From Tilletia caries (lineage: Eukaryota > Basidiomycota > Exobasidiomycetes > Tilletiales > Tilletiaceae): a stretch of DNA of 64,000 bases. Below are positions 53,018 to 64,000 of the stretch, piece by piece. Numbering within the stretch: position 1 is the first letter of the stretch; each line of letters begins with the position of its first letter. The notes under the pieces were generated by a model, which was not told where the DNA came from, made no database searches, and saw nothing but the letters and a program-made list of their open reading frames with translations. The position numbers and the translations under genes were made by a program. The DNA is taken from contig JALUTQ010000018.1 in the NCBI GenBank assembly GCA_032718865.1, positions 1-64,000 on the forward strand, read 5' to 3'.

Positions 53018-56000
53018 ATGCCGAGCCGAGCACGGAGAGCGGCGCACAAGCAACGCAGCATACAACGCAAGAAACGAGCGCAGCACCACCAGCAGCAAGC
53101 AGAGGCAGCATCGGCCGGCATGTCGTCCTCAGCCATCCCAACCGGCGGGGGGCAATACCAGCATCACCAGCATCAGCATCAGCATCAGCATCAGCATCAG
53201 CAACAGCAACACCAGCACCACCGCCAATCATGGCAGCCACACTCCCACTCCTTCGGCACAGCAGCAGCAGCAGCAGCAGCAGCCATGCCGTCGTCCATCC
53301 CATCCACATCGCCACACCCCGCATCAACCCTGTTCCACAACACAGCCGGCCTCCCAACACCACATCCACACCAGCAGTCCCTCGACTGGGAACCCGCATA
53401 CGACTCCTTCCTCGTCCTCGACGTAGAAGCAACCTGCATGGACATCCCACGCGGCACCTCCTTCCACCACGGCCCCGCCAATCCCCCACCTCCTCTCTCC
53501 TCATCGGCGTCCTCCTCATCCCATCATCGGCTCTCGGTAAGCCACGCCTCGCCGGCGAATCATAATGGGCTCAGTCCGGGCTCGTACCCGCATCCGGGAA
53601 GCTACACCTCCAACGGCACGCCCACTACCAACCCGCACAACAACGGCCTACACTCCCCCGGCCTCTTCCCCATGCCCACCTCCCCGCTCCTCTCGCCCCT
53701 GAGCTCCATTTCCCCGCTCCCGCTCTTATCATCCTCGCCCTCGCCCTCTCCCTCGGGCTCTACCTTCGGACGCACAGCACTGGTCGACTACCCGAATGAG
53801 ATCATCGAGTTCCCCGTCATTCTTATGCAGTGGAGGGACGTTCCGCCAGAACAGGGCGGCAGGCCGGGACAGCGCACCCTCGAGGTCGTTGATGAGTTCC
53901 ATTCCTGGGTCAGGCCCGCGTGGAGGCCCCGCCTCAGCCGCTTCTGCAAGGATCTCACGGGTGTCAGACAGGTACGTGTACATGATGCAATTACCCATAT
54001 AGTCTTCTTTCCCCTGAGTCCTTTGGGCTATGAGGAAAAATCCGATCAGTGTTTGCTGATACGCGTGTTTTCTCGGTATTTAGAATGTCATCGACTCCGC
54101 GCCCTCCTGGCCCGAAGTCATGCAGAACTTCCTCGAGTTTCTCCGCAAGCACAATCTTCTTGCGGATAACAACAACTACTACCAACCGTCGCGCGCGCGA
54201 TCGTCCTCCATCGCGTCCTCCAACACCTCGGGCTCCTCGCCCCTCCCCTTCGGAGCCTTCTCCCCAGCATCGCCGCCCATGTTCCCCATGCTCTCCTCGC
54301 CCGCGTCGTCGTCCCATCATCTTTCGCACTTGCATCACGCGCAACAGCAGCAGCAGCAGCATCATGGGAGTTTCAACCATTTCTCACATGCGCAGCAGGG
54401 CCAGCAGGCGCAGCAAGCGTCATCATTATCGTCCTCGTCCTCGAAGCAACGCCAGCTCTCCCCAGGTCCAGGCCCGGCACAACCACCCACAGTCGAGTGG
54501 GAATCCTTACTGTCTATGACCACCCCCCTCCGCCGCGGCGTGGCATGGTGCACCCACGGGCCCTACGACCTCCGCGACTTCGTCCTCAAATCATGCCACC
54601 TCTCCGGCCTCCGCACCCCGCCCTGCCCGCCCTACTGGCTCCGCGGGCCCCTGATCGATATCCGCAAATGCGCGGCGGAGATTCTGTTGGAGGAGCGCAT
54701 GTTGCGGTTGAGGACCGGTGACGCGAGGGAGTTTGCGGCGAGGGAGTGTAGGAAGGCGAACTTGGCGCGGGCGATGGAGTGTGAGATGCCCGGTTTGAAT
54801 GCTGCGGCTGTGAGGAAGGGGAAGGGGAGGGGGAAAGGGAAGGGGAAGGATACGAATCAGAGCACCGCAGCAACGGCAACGGCAACGGCAACAGCGGCGG
54901 AGGAAGCAGGGACGGGGACGGGGACGGGGGGGCGGGGGGGGGCGGGGGGGCGGGGGGGCGGGGGGGGGCGGAGGGAGAACAGGACGACCAAGAATGGAAA
55001 CGCGAGCTCGAACTAGACCACCTCCTCCAATCCTACGAACGCTCCATGCGCGCCTGGCCCTGGTACTCCGCCGCCATCTCCGGCCACTCCAACCGATTCA
55101 CCTCCGCGACCGCCGCGCACTCCGTCGCGCACTCCGAACGCGTCAAGATCCTCCCTGACGGCACGATTGATGGGATTTTGTACTCGCTTGGGCTCGGCTT
55201 GTTTAAGGGGAGGAAACATTCGGGCTTGGATGATTCGAGGAATTTGGGGAGGATCTTGGGGGATATGGCGAGGAGGGTCGGCGAGGTTGCTACGGGGAGG
55301 GGGACGCCGGGGTGGGAGGTCGCTGGCCGGGCGGTGTTGGGTGTGGATGGGAGGGTTGGGAAGAAGGGGAGGGTGGGTGGGAAGAGGCGTGGGAGGAGGA
55401 AGAGGGCACGCGGAACGGACGGGTTGGTGGAGAATGGTGGAATCCATGATGACGATGTTGGAGAGTTGGATGAGGGCGTGGCTCATCTGGACCTGGGCTC
55501 GCCCTTGTCTTCTGCCGATCTTGATGATGAGGATGGCGAGGACGACTCTTCGGACGGCGGTTCTGGCAGCAGCTTGGATGACTCTGACAATGATCACGAA
55601 CAGCCGAACGGGGAAGACGCGCACGACGGCTGGATCGGAGTCGACGGCGACGCCGACACCGACATCGAGACCGCCTCCACCTCCGCAACGGGCCACTCCT
55701 TCGTAACGACGTACAACGACAGCGAGCGCCGCCGGCTGTGCGCACTCCAGGGCCAAGTCTTCGAACGCGCGTGTCTGCTGCCGAACTCGTTCTGGAAACC
55801 GCTTTATCTGCCGACGACGGTGTTCAGCCCGGTCGCTGCTACTGCGGCGCGGTTGTTGATCTGGGGTACCGGGCCTGAGAACCGGGGTGGTGGGCCGCAT
55901 TCGCATTCGCATTCGCATCAGGGGCAGCACGGTCGAGGTGGGAGGAACTCCGGTGGGAACTCGCATGCGAACTCGTCCTTGTCGTCGATGATCGAGAACA

Positions 56001-56998
56001 CCGGCCCGCCCGTGCCCGCTCGGCCGATTTGGATGGAGGGGCGACGACATGCGTGGATGGGCCCGCAGCCGGGGCAGGTGTTTTGGAATGGGCCTTCTAT
56101 TGTTGATGATTGTGATGATGGGCATTCGTCGGAGGAGGAGGAGGAGGATGATGAGGTTTTTAGGTATCCCGGTGGGGGCAGTCCTGAGGATGCGCTCGAT
56201 CGGACGGTTTTGGATTTGAGGAAGGTTGGGAATCCGAATCCGAATGGGGGTGGGAGTGGGAGTGGGGAGCAGCGCGGGGGCTCGGGTTCGGGTCGGGTTT
56301 TGGGCACGCCGAGGGTTGGAGGTGCGGGTGAGGAGGGGGAGGGCGATTCGGAGGTGTTTACGTATACTTCCTCTTCCTCGTCCTCGTCGGCTTCGTCTGC
56401 GAAGACGAAGGTGAAGGTGCCGGTGCCGGTGAATGGGAAGGGGGAGAAGAGGGAGAGGGAAGAGCTGGTGGATGAGGCTGTCTTGCTGGACGACGTCGAC
56501 ATTGGGAATACGTCGTACTCGCGTCCGTCGTCGCGCAGTCGGGAGTCATCCCCTTCCTCTTCCTCCTCCTCCTCGTCGTCGTCGCCATCGAGGAGCGGCA
56601 GTCGGGTTCGGCGTGGGATACGTTCGAGTCTGGACGAAGACGACGATGGTGAGGATGAGGAGGAGGAAGGCGATCTTACGCTTACGTCGCGTGCGATCCC
56701 GATTCCGATCCCTGGTGCCGGCGGCGGCGGTGGTGGTGGTTTGTCGAAGGGCACTACGTCGTCGACGGCGAGCTCGAGGCGCGGTAGCGGCGGTGGTGGT
56801 GGTGGTGGTGCGCGGGCGTCACAGCACGAACAACGACGGGCGGAGGGCCAGGCTGGTGGGGTGCAGACTCCGACGAGGCGACCTAGCGCCGGGGCCGGGG
56901 CCGGGGCTGGGGCGGGCGGGCGGCAGACACCGAGCGGACAGCAGACGCCTGTTGTGGGTAGTTCTTCTTCGAGTACGACGACGGCGATGCTGGCCTGA
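53018..56998 (+). CDS. ERI-1-like DEDDh 3'-5' exonuclease with long disordered inserts
   Basis: ATG at 53018; intron 53972-54083. The exonuclease core is spread out: Exo I FLVLDVEATC (Asp135, Glu137), EIIEFPVILMQW, FHSWVRPAWRPRLSRFCKDL, after the intron DSAPSWPEVMQNFLEFL, Exo II GVAWCTHGPYDLRDFVLKSC, then GPLIDIRKCA, and Exo III LGLFKGRKHSGLDDSRNLGR near 55190-55245 with the catalytic His and Asp. Family members trim small RNAs, histone mRNA or 5.8S rRNA 3' ends. Unusual features are a His/Gln-rich N-terminus, low-complexity inserts inside the core, and a Ser/Gly/acidic C-terminus of about 550 residues. Between 54899 and 55040 the frame changes inside a G-run, either an assembly error or an unrecognised intron, so the joined length is uncertain. 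Confidence 0.8.
54911..54974 (+). repeat. G-run array (quadruplex-prone)
   Basis: Almost uninterrupted runs of 4-9 G separated by single C or AC. The exonuclease reading frame is lost across it. On the coding strand it could form G-quadruplexes; homopolymer miscounts in sequencing are equally likely. Confidence 0.85.
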
Positions 56999-57071
56999 AC
57001 TTCAGGGCGGGGACACTAACCTCCTGCCCTGGGTCTTTTGTATGACACTTTTTCCTCTCCTTTGACTCTTC

Positions 57072-57074
<3 letters not shown>

Positions 57075-57108
<34 letters not shown>
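57075..57108 (+). repeat. (CT)n microsatellite
   Basis: About 17 CT dinucleotides in the 3' region after the exonuclease stop at 56998. Confidence 0.95.
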
Positions 57109-57113
<5 letters not shown>

Positions 57114-57390
57114 TCATCCCCCCGTTGTCTTCTGGGCGCCCTTTCCTCCTCTGCGCGCGAGTATTCTACCTTCTTTGTTTGAAATGCATGTATCAACTTT
57201 GTAGCAGACTCTTTTTCCATGTTCTGTCTGGCATCTACATATGTATCTGGCGAGTGGCGAGGCAGGAGGCAGGACCGGTGGAAGGTGGAGGTGGAGGTGT
57301 TATCTTATCGTTGAGTCGCCGAGGCTGAGCGCGGGATACATAAGAAGAAGTTTGGGAAGAAGCATGCGTGCGTGGGAAGGGTCCGCTGCT

Positions 57391-57398
57391 TATAAATA
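57391..57398 (+). promoter_or_regulatory. TATA-like box upstream of MET1
   Basis: TATAAATA lies 97 bases before the MET1 start codon in a pyrimidine-rich leader, a usual distance for a fungal core promoter. Confidence 0.5.
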
Positions 57399-57487
57399 CT
57401 CGTAAGTAGCGACTCTTCTCTTCTTCCTTCTTCGCTCTGTCCATCGATCGTGATTTGTATATCTCTTGCTGCTGAGCGCTGAGCGTG

Positions 57488-60166
57488 ATGAGTGCTGCTG
57501 CTCCTTCTTCTTCTTCCAGCGCCGGTGCTCTGCCGTTCGCGGCCCCGACGCCCGGCGCCTCGCTGCTGCTCTCCCACACGCCCGCGTCCTCCCAGACGAT
57601 CCTCATCATCGGATCGAGCAACCTCGCAAGCTCACGAACACTCGCTGCACTCGAGGCCGGTCTCAAACCGGTCCTCTTCCCCGTCTCCACTGCGTCTCAG
57701 CTGACGGAGGAGCTTCGGTGGAGGGTACTCCAGCGCCAGGTTGACCTCGTCCAGCCGTCCGATGGTGAGGCCGAGGGCGAGGGCGAGGGCGATGGGAATG
57801 GGGACGCGCTCTTACATGCCGACCCGCACGCTTGGAATGCCCTCATTGACAAGCTTGACCAGCAGCCTCTCAGCACCGAAGAAAACGACGAACACGCTCC
57901 CCGGCTCTTCGCAATCTGCGTGACAGATACGTTGACGAGCAGCAACAACGCAGCGCCGCCGTCATCATCGTCCCCCTCAGCAAAGTCCCCACTCGATCTC
58001 GCCCTGGCACGCGCAGCGCTCCTCGCCACCATCTGTCGCAAACGTCGCATTCTCCTCAATGTCGCCGATAGACCTCAGCTGTGCACGTTCTCCTTCCCTG
58101 CCGTACACCGCTTCCAACTGGTCCAACCTCCGCCATCAAACTCAGTCGTCGGATCAACACCGGCTCCTACGGCTTCGTCGCTCCAGATTGCCATTACGAC
58201 GAATGGAAAAGGCTGCCGTCTCGCGTCGCGCATTCGCAGGGAGATCGTCAGTGCCCTGCCACGCAACGTGGGCGACGCGGTCGAAACCGTCGGATGGCTA
58301 CGATCCTTAGCCAAGGACGAGCTCCGGCTGCCTGCTACTACTACTACAACGACAACCCCAAGGGTAACCTCGTCCTCTCGCTTCCACGCGGCAAGTGGAC
58401 TGCGGCAGGAAGACAATGTCGATGGCCAAAGTACGCCCAGACGGAAGTCGTCCATCGGCGCGCCATCGGTAAAAGAAAGCGATGCAACCTCTTACTTCAC
58501 CCCTCAGATTGAATATACAACAGCAGCACCAACGACAACAGCAGCACGTCAGCTCGCGCGTCAAGTCGATGAGGAAGACACGTCGTATGACCCACAACCG
58601 CTCAACTCGCCCGTGCCGCAGCTGTCCTACAACAACAGCAACAACAGCCGCGCTGGGACGGCAGCTCCTGTGCCTGCCGATCCGGAGCAGGCCCAACGAC
58701 GCATGCGCTGGGTCAGCCAGATTAGCGAGTACTGGCCGATCGAGTACCTCGGCTCGCTCAGGAGTCGACCGGAGGAAATGAGGGAGTTGCTCGACACGTA
58801 CGGCGGGGCTGTACGCGCCTCACCCTCTAGTTCGCGTCAACCTCCTCCTCCTCCTCTTCCTCCGGCCGCTGCACAACAGGTGGACGCGCCTTCCTTCATC
58901 TCACCGTTTGGAGGGGAGAAGGTCCATCCACCCTACGTTGAGATGTCTAATGACATCGACGAAGCTCAGGATCGAGCATTGCGCGCTGCGCATGATTCGA
59001 TGCGCAGACGCAGCGAGGCGGCGTCTATCGTCCTGCCCGCTGCGGACGGCGGTGAGAAGCAAGTGGAAGGAGAGGACGACGACGCGGCGCGTGGGAGAAG
59101 TAATACGCGTCCCGAAACGCGCTCGACGTCCTCACCCAACCCCGCCCGCTCGGAATCCGTGCACTCGCTCTCGCTGACACTGCCGGCCTCCGCCCACCAT
59201 GTACCAGCCAAAGGCCACGTCTACCTCCTCGGCTCCGGACCCGGCCATCCAGGCCTTCTCACCCAATTCGCCTACGCGCTCCTAACCTCACCAAGCACGG
59301 ACCTAATCCTGTCCGACAAGCTCGTGCCCTCCTCCATCCTGGCGCTCATCCCGCGCTCGACGCCCGTGGAGATCGCGCGGAAGTTCCCGGGGAACGCAGA
59401 GGCTGCGCAGTCGGAGTTGATCGAGAAGGCGCTCGAGGCTGCGCAGGAGGGTAGTGGGAAGATTGTCGTCAGGCTTAAGCAGGGCGATCCGTTTGTGTAT
59501 GGACGGGGCGGGGAGGAGGTCCTTGCGTTCCGGGCTGCCGGGGTAGGGTGTACCGTCGTACCTGGGATCAGCTCGGCCTTTGCGGGTCCGCTCATGCTGG
59601 GGATTGCGGTTACGCAGCGTGGGGCTGCGGATACGTTTGTGCTGTGTACGGGGGTGGGCAGGGGTGGGAAGAGCGTCGCGTTGCCCGGTTATTCGCGCAG
59701 TACGACGTTGGCGCTCTTGATGGGCGTCGCCAGGCTCAAGGCGATGGTTCATACTCTCACCTCTACCGACGAAGGAGCAGAATCGACGGAGGGAGGGGGA
59801 AGGAGGGGCAAGCCCTTTCCGCCCTACCTGCCGGTGGCGATCATCGAGCGCGCCTCGAGCGCAGACCAACGTCTCGTCGCCAGCACACTCGAGAACATCG
59901 TCGGCGCGCTCGAACGGTGTGGCGAGCAGCGTCCTCCCGGGATGATCCTCGTCGGCTGGACGGTGCTCGCGCTGGAGGGGGAGAAGGGGGACGCGAGCAT
60001 TTTGGACGACGGGGAGGTGCTGGGTGAGGGGAGTGCTGAGTTGGAGCGGAAGGATCGGGATAGGGTTCAGAGGTGGTTGGGCGGGAGGGGGTATGTGGTT
60101 AGGGAGGGGCTGGACCAGGCGTATGCTGAGGCTGCTATGGGCTTTTTGGCGAATGGTGGGCGGTAG
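57488..60166 (+). CDS. MET1: Uroporphyrinogen-III C-methyltransferase (siroheme synthesis)
   Basis: ATG at 57488 gives 892 residues in one exon. The enzyme uses S-adenosylmethionine to methylate uroporphyrinogen III to precorrin-2, the first step to siroheme, the cofactor of sulfite and nitrite reductases. Residues about 38-190 form a Met8-like Rossmann region (ILIIGSSNLASSRTLAALEA), but the usual GGG loop is GSSN, so dehydrogenase activity is doubtful. A disordered Ser/Pro/Gln linker follows. From residue about 575 the tetrapyrrole methylase domain is complete: VYLLGSGPGHPGLLT, IVVRLKQGDPFVYGRGGEEV, VVPGISSAFAGPLMLGIAVT, QRGAADTFVLCTG. The double architecture with long linker matches fungal Met1. 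Stop TAG at 60164. It lies tandem to the exonuclease with its own TATA-like box. Confidence 0.92.
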   Translation: MSAAAPSSSSSAGALPFAAPTPGASLLLSHTPASSQTILIIGSSNLASSRTLAALEAGLKPVLFPVSTASQLTEELRWRVLQRQVDLVQPSDGEAEGEGEGDGNGDALLHADPHAWNALIDKLDQQPLSTEENDEHAPRLFAICVTDTLTSSNNAAPPSSSSPSAKSPLDLALARAALLATICRKRRILLNVADRPQLCTFSFPAVHRFQLVQPPPSNSVVGSTPAPTASSLQIAITTNGKGCRLASRIRREIVSALPRNVGDAVETVGWLRSLAKDELRLPATTTTTTTPRVTSSSRFHAASGLRQEDNVDGQSTPRRKSSIGAPSVKESDATSYFTPQIEYTTAAPTTTAARQLARQVDEEDTSYDPQPLNSPVPQLSYNNSNNSRAGTAAPVPADPEQAQRRMRWVSQISEYWPIEYLGSLRSRPEEMRELLDTYGGAVRASPSSSRQPPPPPLPPAAAQQVDAPSFISPFGGEKVHPPYVEMSNDIDEAQDRALRAAHDSMRRRSEAASIVLPAADGGEKQVEGEDDDAARGRSNTRPETRSTSSPNPARSESVHSLSLTLPASAHHVPAKGHVYLLGSGPGHPGLLTQFAYALLTSPSTDLILSDKLVPSSILALIPRSTPVEIARKFPGNAEAAQSELIEKALEAAQEGSGKIVVRLKQGDPFVYGRGGEEVLAFRAAGVGCTVVPGISSAFAGPLMLGIAVTQRGAADTFVLCTGVGRGGKSVALPGYSRSTTLALLMGVARLKAMVHTLTSTDEGAESTEGGGRRGKPFPPYLPVAIIERASSADQRLVASTLENIVGALERCGEQRPPGMILVGWTVLALEGEKGDASILDDGEVLGEGSAELERKDRDRVQRWLGGRGYVVREGLDQAYAEAAMGFLANGGR

Positions 60167-61953
60167 TAGGAGACGGGTGGGCGTCAGGGTTTGACGAGGT
60201 GTTACGGTGGAGAGGACGAGCAATTTTTTTGTAAGGGATATTTAAGTCCGCGGAACAACAATCTCGTAGGATGCACTCCGGTCAGGTTCCTACTGGACCC
60301 CCAGACGACGCTGAGAGGGAAAGGCAAAGGGGATCCAGAACCCACAATGCGAACCCCGTCGTTTTCTAGAACTTGTGAAAAGCACGCCGCCGATCCAATG
60401 AAGGAAATTAAAGAAGCTACGAAAGACCCGTAAGTGTGTCTGGGATAAGGACTTTGCCTTCCGCTCAAAGGAAAGACGCCTGTGGGAAGGAAAGTGGGAA
60501 GTATAGAGAGTGAGTGTTACATACATATGCTGAAAGAGAAAGGTGTCAGCACGAAGGGGCATGAGATGCAGCATGCGACAGAGGGAGACCTGTGGGAAGA
60601 AGTGTTAGCCCTTGGCTACCTGCGCGCCTGAGTGATTGAATGAGGTCTGGGGTCAGTTCGAAGGTGGTCAGGAGGGCCTGCTTATATACCTTCAACCCAG
60701 ATCGCTTTTGTCCTCCTATGTCAGCTTTCGGATGGGCGATATTCGAGCGTTCCAGTCGACTTGCGGTTGTTCACGAGATACCGCGCGCCTGCGCTGAGAG
60801 ACATGCGGTTCAACACGCCATGTGCATGCGTCGAGCGTTAACGGTCCGAAAAAGCGATCCTGCTTTCAATGTTCGAGGCCAAGTGGTTTGGTCCTTGATG
60901 CACGCCCTGCGTGTCGAGAGGTGTGGTAGGATACCGCTGGCCAGGAATTTGGACTGAGGAAGACGGTTGATGAGTTTGCGATCGAGGTTTGAGATGTCTT
61001 GGATGTGCATGAGTGCTTCGAAATGCCATGAAGCATGTGCTTCTGAAAGGCAGACGTGGGACGTCGGACGGGTTCAGCGTTCCTGGTTGTTCTTTGGAGG
61101 GGTTGCCAGCGTCAAGCGTTCTTCGGCAGGTTCGTGACGATCCTTGGACATTGTGGTCTCCTTGCAGCAACGTCCGCAGCACCGCCAACGCTCGAATTCC
61201 TGGTCGTGCCCGGTTCCAAGGCACGCAACGAAGGCACACAACGTTAACTATGTCGGCTGGAAGTGCATCCGAGCGCGCACAACTGCTGCATGCTGGGCGT
61301 TGGGCTGTGATCGAACCCTTGGATGGTTGTGTGTTGAATGTTTGGGCATGCTCGGATCCGCGCTGCGCGACCCCCTGGAATGTTGTCCCACTCACGTCGC
61401 CATCTCCTCAGGATCGTCAACAAGGCACGAGCAGCAGGAGGGTGCCAGGGATGGAAATTACAAGACGCCGTCGGCCGTTCAGCTTTGTGGAACCCGGCAG
61501 GAGTTCGGAGGGTTCTAGAAGGAACGGATCGGAGGGAACAGGAGAGCAAAGAGAAAGGAGAGGAGAACTGAGATGGAGGTAGTTGGAGGGAAAGAACAAA
61601 TCAAGAAGTGTCAGTTCATTCAACGATGGTGCGAGGTTCAGGACAACCATGTTCGGCGGGTGTCAACTGTGCAAGGAAGACTCAAAGCCGATCATTGCAG
61701 ATGAACAGACGTCGTGCAATGCGATCAAAGGGACCGAATGTTGGCTAGGCTATATGAGATCCAGGCTGTTCAGTAGTTTATGTCCCGGACATATGTAATC
61801 CAGGCCAAGACGGGTGACAGATGCAAGGTAAAAGGAAGTGGGGCGGACCAGAAAGCGTGAACGCAGTTGTGCGTTTCCGCCTAGTTCTTCTGCAAGCAAA
61901 GGTCCGACGTTGGGGCTGTCTCGGTTCGGTGGGTGGGTGGGTGGGTGGGGCTC
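60167..61953. other. Intergenic region, no gene supported
   Basis: 1.8 kb between two convergent genes. Several ORFs of 60-190 codons overlap on both strands without domains, splice signals or codon bias that I can trust. A (GGGT)n run occurs at about 61928-61950. Possible small or noncoding genes cannot be excluded. Confidence 0.45.
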
Positions 61954-64000
61954 TCAAAGAGCAGCCTCAGCAAGAGCCACAGGAGCAGCCTGCTCAATAT
62001 CTTGCCTCGTCTCAGGCGTAAGCTCCACCTTCTTGGCCGCCTCAATATTTGCAGCGCCAACCTCAGCCGGCGTAGCCATCTCCCGCGCCGCGTCCGTAGC
62101 GCTCCCGCGCCGAACCGCCTCCCGAAGCACACCGGCCATGGTCTCAAGGAACATCTTGGTGTACTCGGCGTCGTAGCAGTCGTTGTAGTTCGCCGAGAGG
62201 ATGGTCTCCCCGCGGACGTTCCAGGAGTGCAGACACATCTGGTTGCCGGTTTGCCGGGGCGAGTGGGTGAAGTCGAGGAAGGTGAGCACTTTTTCGCCGG
62301 ACTTGCCTACGTAGTCGAGCTTGAGCTTGCTTTCGAGTAGGCCGATGGAGGTGTATGCGTCGCTGACATCGACCTTGCCTTGTGGCTCGCTGCAGGAATG
62401 AAGTAGGGGGACGTCGTGAGCAATTTTGAGGGAAAACCTGGTTCAGAGACACGCCATTGGCATATTTTTTTCACTTACGCGGGCTTCTCGCATCCCAGCA
62501 AGGTCGCGCCTCCTGCAACACCCTTGATCAATCGCCAATCATTCGCAGCCGCCAGATATTGAGGAGCGAGCACACTAAGACACTTCGTAAACACCGCTTG
62601 TTGCCAGTCCTGATCGCTCTGGCCAGGCTCGCGACCAAGATCCGCGATCGGAACCTCAGTATTGAAAGCTGCCGTTCCCACGGTCACGTACGGCTTGCCC
62701 TTGTGCTTTCCCCGGAAGAACCTTCTGCAGTCGATGGGGGACAAAAAGTTGACCATGTGCGTTGGCTTGAGGGGCTTACCCGTCTCCTCTGCCTCCTTGG
62801 CGCGAATGAAGTACACGGCGGCGTGACGGGCGGCATCGAAGGCGTGCGACAGGGCAAATCCACGAGCCTTCATCGCGGAGTAGATCTGTTTGCTCTCCGT
62901 TTGGTCCATTCGGAGCTGCATGATGGTGCATGTCCCGTCGCGACCGGTCCGCTGGGTTCGTTGAGGCAGGAGAGTCAGGGAAGGCAGGTGTCCCTCCACG
63001 ATGGGAGCGACGAGCTGAAGCATGACCTGGGTGTCTTTGACGGTAGGTCCGAGGCCCATGGCGTCGCAGACGGTAGGAGGCAGGTTCTCAGCCTCGGAAC
63101 CCCAAGGCAGATTCCGCACCTCCTCGTTTAGGTCGACGTCGGCTGAGTCCGCGAGAGCTTGCCAGAAGAGGTTGGTGACGCTCATTGCTGACGCGCCGTC
63201 CGAGACGAAGTGACCGAAGTGATAGATGAATGTATTGCGCTCCTTGCCCACGTACACGTAGCACATGGCCGGGTAGTCATCCGAGACCTTAGTCGAGAGA
63301 AGGTCCAATCGGAGCTCGTCGATAACCTGCAGATCGTCCTTCCCCTCCTGTTGCTCAACAAACTGGAACGTGGTCTCGGCCCATTGGCTCGCATCGGCAT
63401 AGTTTCGGGGGACGTCGTAGTACCAGTAGGGAAGGTGCTTGGCGAGCTTGGGCAGCGCGCCCTTGACAATCTTGCCGCCGAGGAGCGGAGCCTCGTAGCG
63501 TGTTCGGAGCCAGGCGGAGCGGGCGTATTTGCGCACATCGACGCCGGGGGCGAGGAAGTGCATCACACACACTGTGTCCGCGCCATTGTTCGTCCACTTG
63601 GCGAAACTGTGCGAAGAACGAGATGCGAAGAACCCAACGTCAGTAAAGTGCTCCGTGGCCCAATGTATGCGCATGATCCGGACTTACACCCAGTAGAAGA
63701 GCTCCGCTATCGAGACACGGCGCAAACCACAGACAAAGCACAGGAGAGGTCAGCTCACGTTCTCACAACAAGGAGCCTATCTTCCAGAGACTCACCACCC
63801 CACAGCCGGCGAATGAGCGCATTGGGATTGTCGGGAGAGCGCTGGAATCGGAAAGGCTTCGCCTCCTCCGACAGCGGCGCGTCCTCCGGGATCGGGTCCG
63901 GCAGCGGCGGGAGGGGCGGGAGCTTCTTGCCCTTGCCAAAGAAGCGGTACCACAGCGCAAAGCCGATCCAGAAGAGGATCTCGCTCGCAGTCTGGAAGAT
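61954..64000 (-). CDS. Condensation-fold acyltransferase, 5' end beyond window
   Basis: Four exons read leftward: from beyond 64000 to 63796, 63688-63706 (19 bases), 62479-63606 and 61954-62389. All junctions are GT-AG and in phase. The N-terminal part has a membrane-like helix (SEILFWIGFALWYRFFG) and a Pro-rich linker. The body has the CoA-dependent acyltransferase/condensation fold: the HFGHFVSDGASAM segment supplies the HxxxD catalytic motif, and NFLSPIDCRRFF and the C-terminal FTHSPRQTGNQMCLHSWN flank the channel. Fungal relatives include Tri3-type acetyltransferases and the smut glycolipid acyltransferases; the substrate here is unknown. The gene ends at TGA (61954-61956). No other biosynthetic gene is visible to the left, and the right neighbour is outside the window. 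Confidence 0.75.

Noticed and set aside
55013..56125. 370-codon minus ORF opposite the exonuclease
   Set aside because: Arg/Pro-rich shadow of the plus-strand C-terminus, with no domain and no splice signals.
59303..60223. 306-codon minus ORF opposite MET1
   Set aside because: Antisense shadow of the conserved methylase domain, whose plus frame carries all family motifs.

Overview
The window is nuclear DNA of a basidiomycete fungus. The evidence is short GT-AG introns (about 70-110 bases), two chromovirus-type Ty3/Gypsy elements, gene families expanded in basidiomycetes, and a fungal MET1, ALE1 and ERI-1-like set. The sequence alone does not fix the subphylum; a smut-like (Ustilaginomycotina) or Microbotryomycete lineage is a guess. 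Layout: 1-50.4 kb is a repeat-dominated accessory block with only a few plausible host genes (an unknown multi-exon gene at 1-1740 and a small coiled-coil gene at 7565-8120). 50.4-64 kb is compact host sequence: ALE1 (lysophospholipid acyltransferase, minus), a divergent ERI-1-like 3'-5' exonuclease (plus), MET1 (siroheme synthesis, plus) and a condensation-fold acyltransferase (minus, running off the right edge). The repeat block is a nest of several mobile systems. (1) Short 'word islands' at 2917-4248, 6295-7042, 10288-11034, 14277-19718, 21149-21420, 22215-22993 and 23238-23853 consist almost wholly of one reiterated, mostly palindromic word. They end in hAT-like terminal inverted repeats, and three have 8-bp target duplications (one perfect: CCACGATG). 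Word class and terminus class go together, which makes these the best candidate for an undescribed system. A decayed hAT transposase lies at 25345-26260. (2) A family of LTR elements with no visible reverse transcriptase shares LTRs (TGTGCTGG...TACA) and a primer site for one tRNA but carries unrelated cargo: an FHA-like ORF at 14324-18768, Hsp70 and phosphatidylserine decarboxylase pieces beside the LTR at 31906-32214, and unknown sequence beside the head-to-head LTRs at 41840-42405. (3) Two complete but dead chromoviruses lie at 32777-39834 (minus, TSD CTACC) and 43888-50072 (plus, TSD TCTCC). (4) Smaller pieces are a 5'-truncated LINE inside an LTR (16846-18673), a Tc1/mariner-like element (11076-12022), a MITE inside an LTR (39493-39794), a PIF/Harbinger-like fragment and a tyrosine-recombinase-like pseudogene. 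(5) A graveyard of intronless host-gene fragments (AGC kinase, MDR dehydrogenase, JEN1-like transporter, Hsp70, PSD) lies at 27.7-31.0 kb. Nesting order can be read directly. The island at 2917-4248 broke a transposon-type gene that another island cuts short at 6295. The island at 14277-19718 was hit by an LTR element, whose LTR was then hit by a LINE. A MITE landed in the 5' LTR of the first chromovirus. In the host block, ALE1 and the exonuclease share a divergent 436-bp promoter region, and MET1 follows the exonuclease with its own TATA-like box. No functional pathway links these neighbours.
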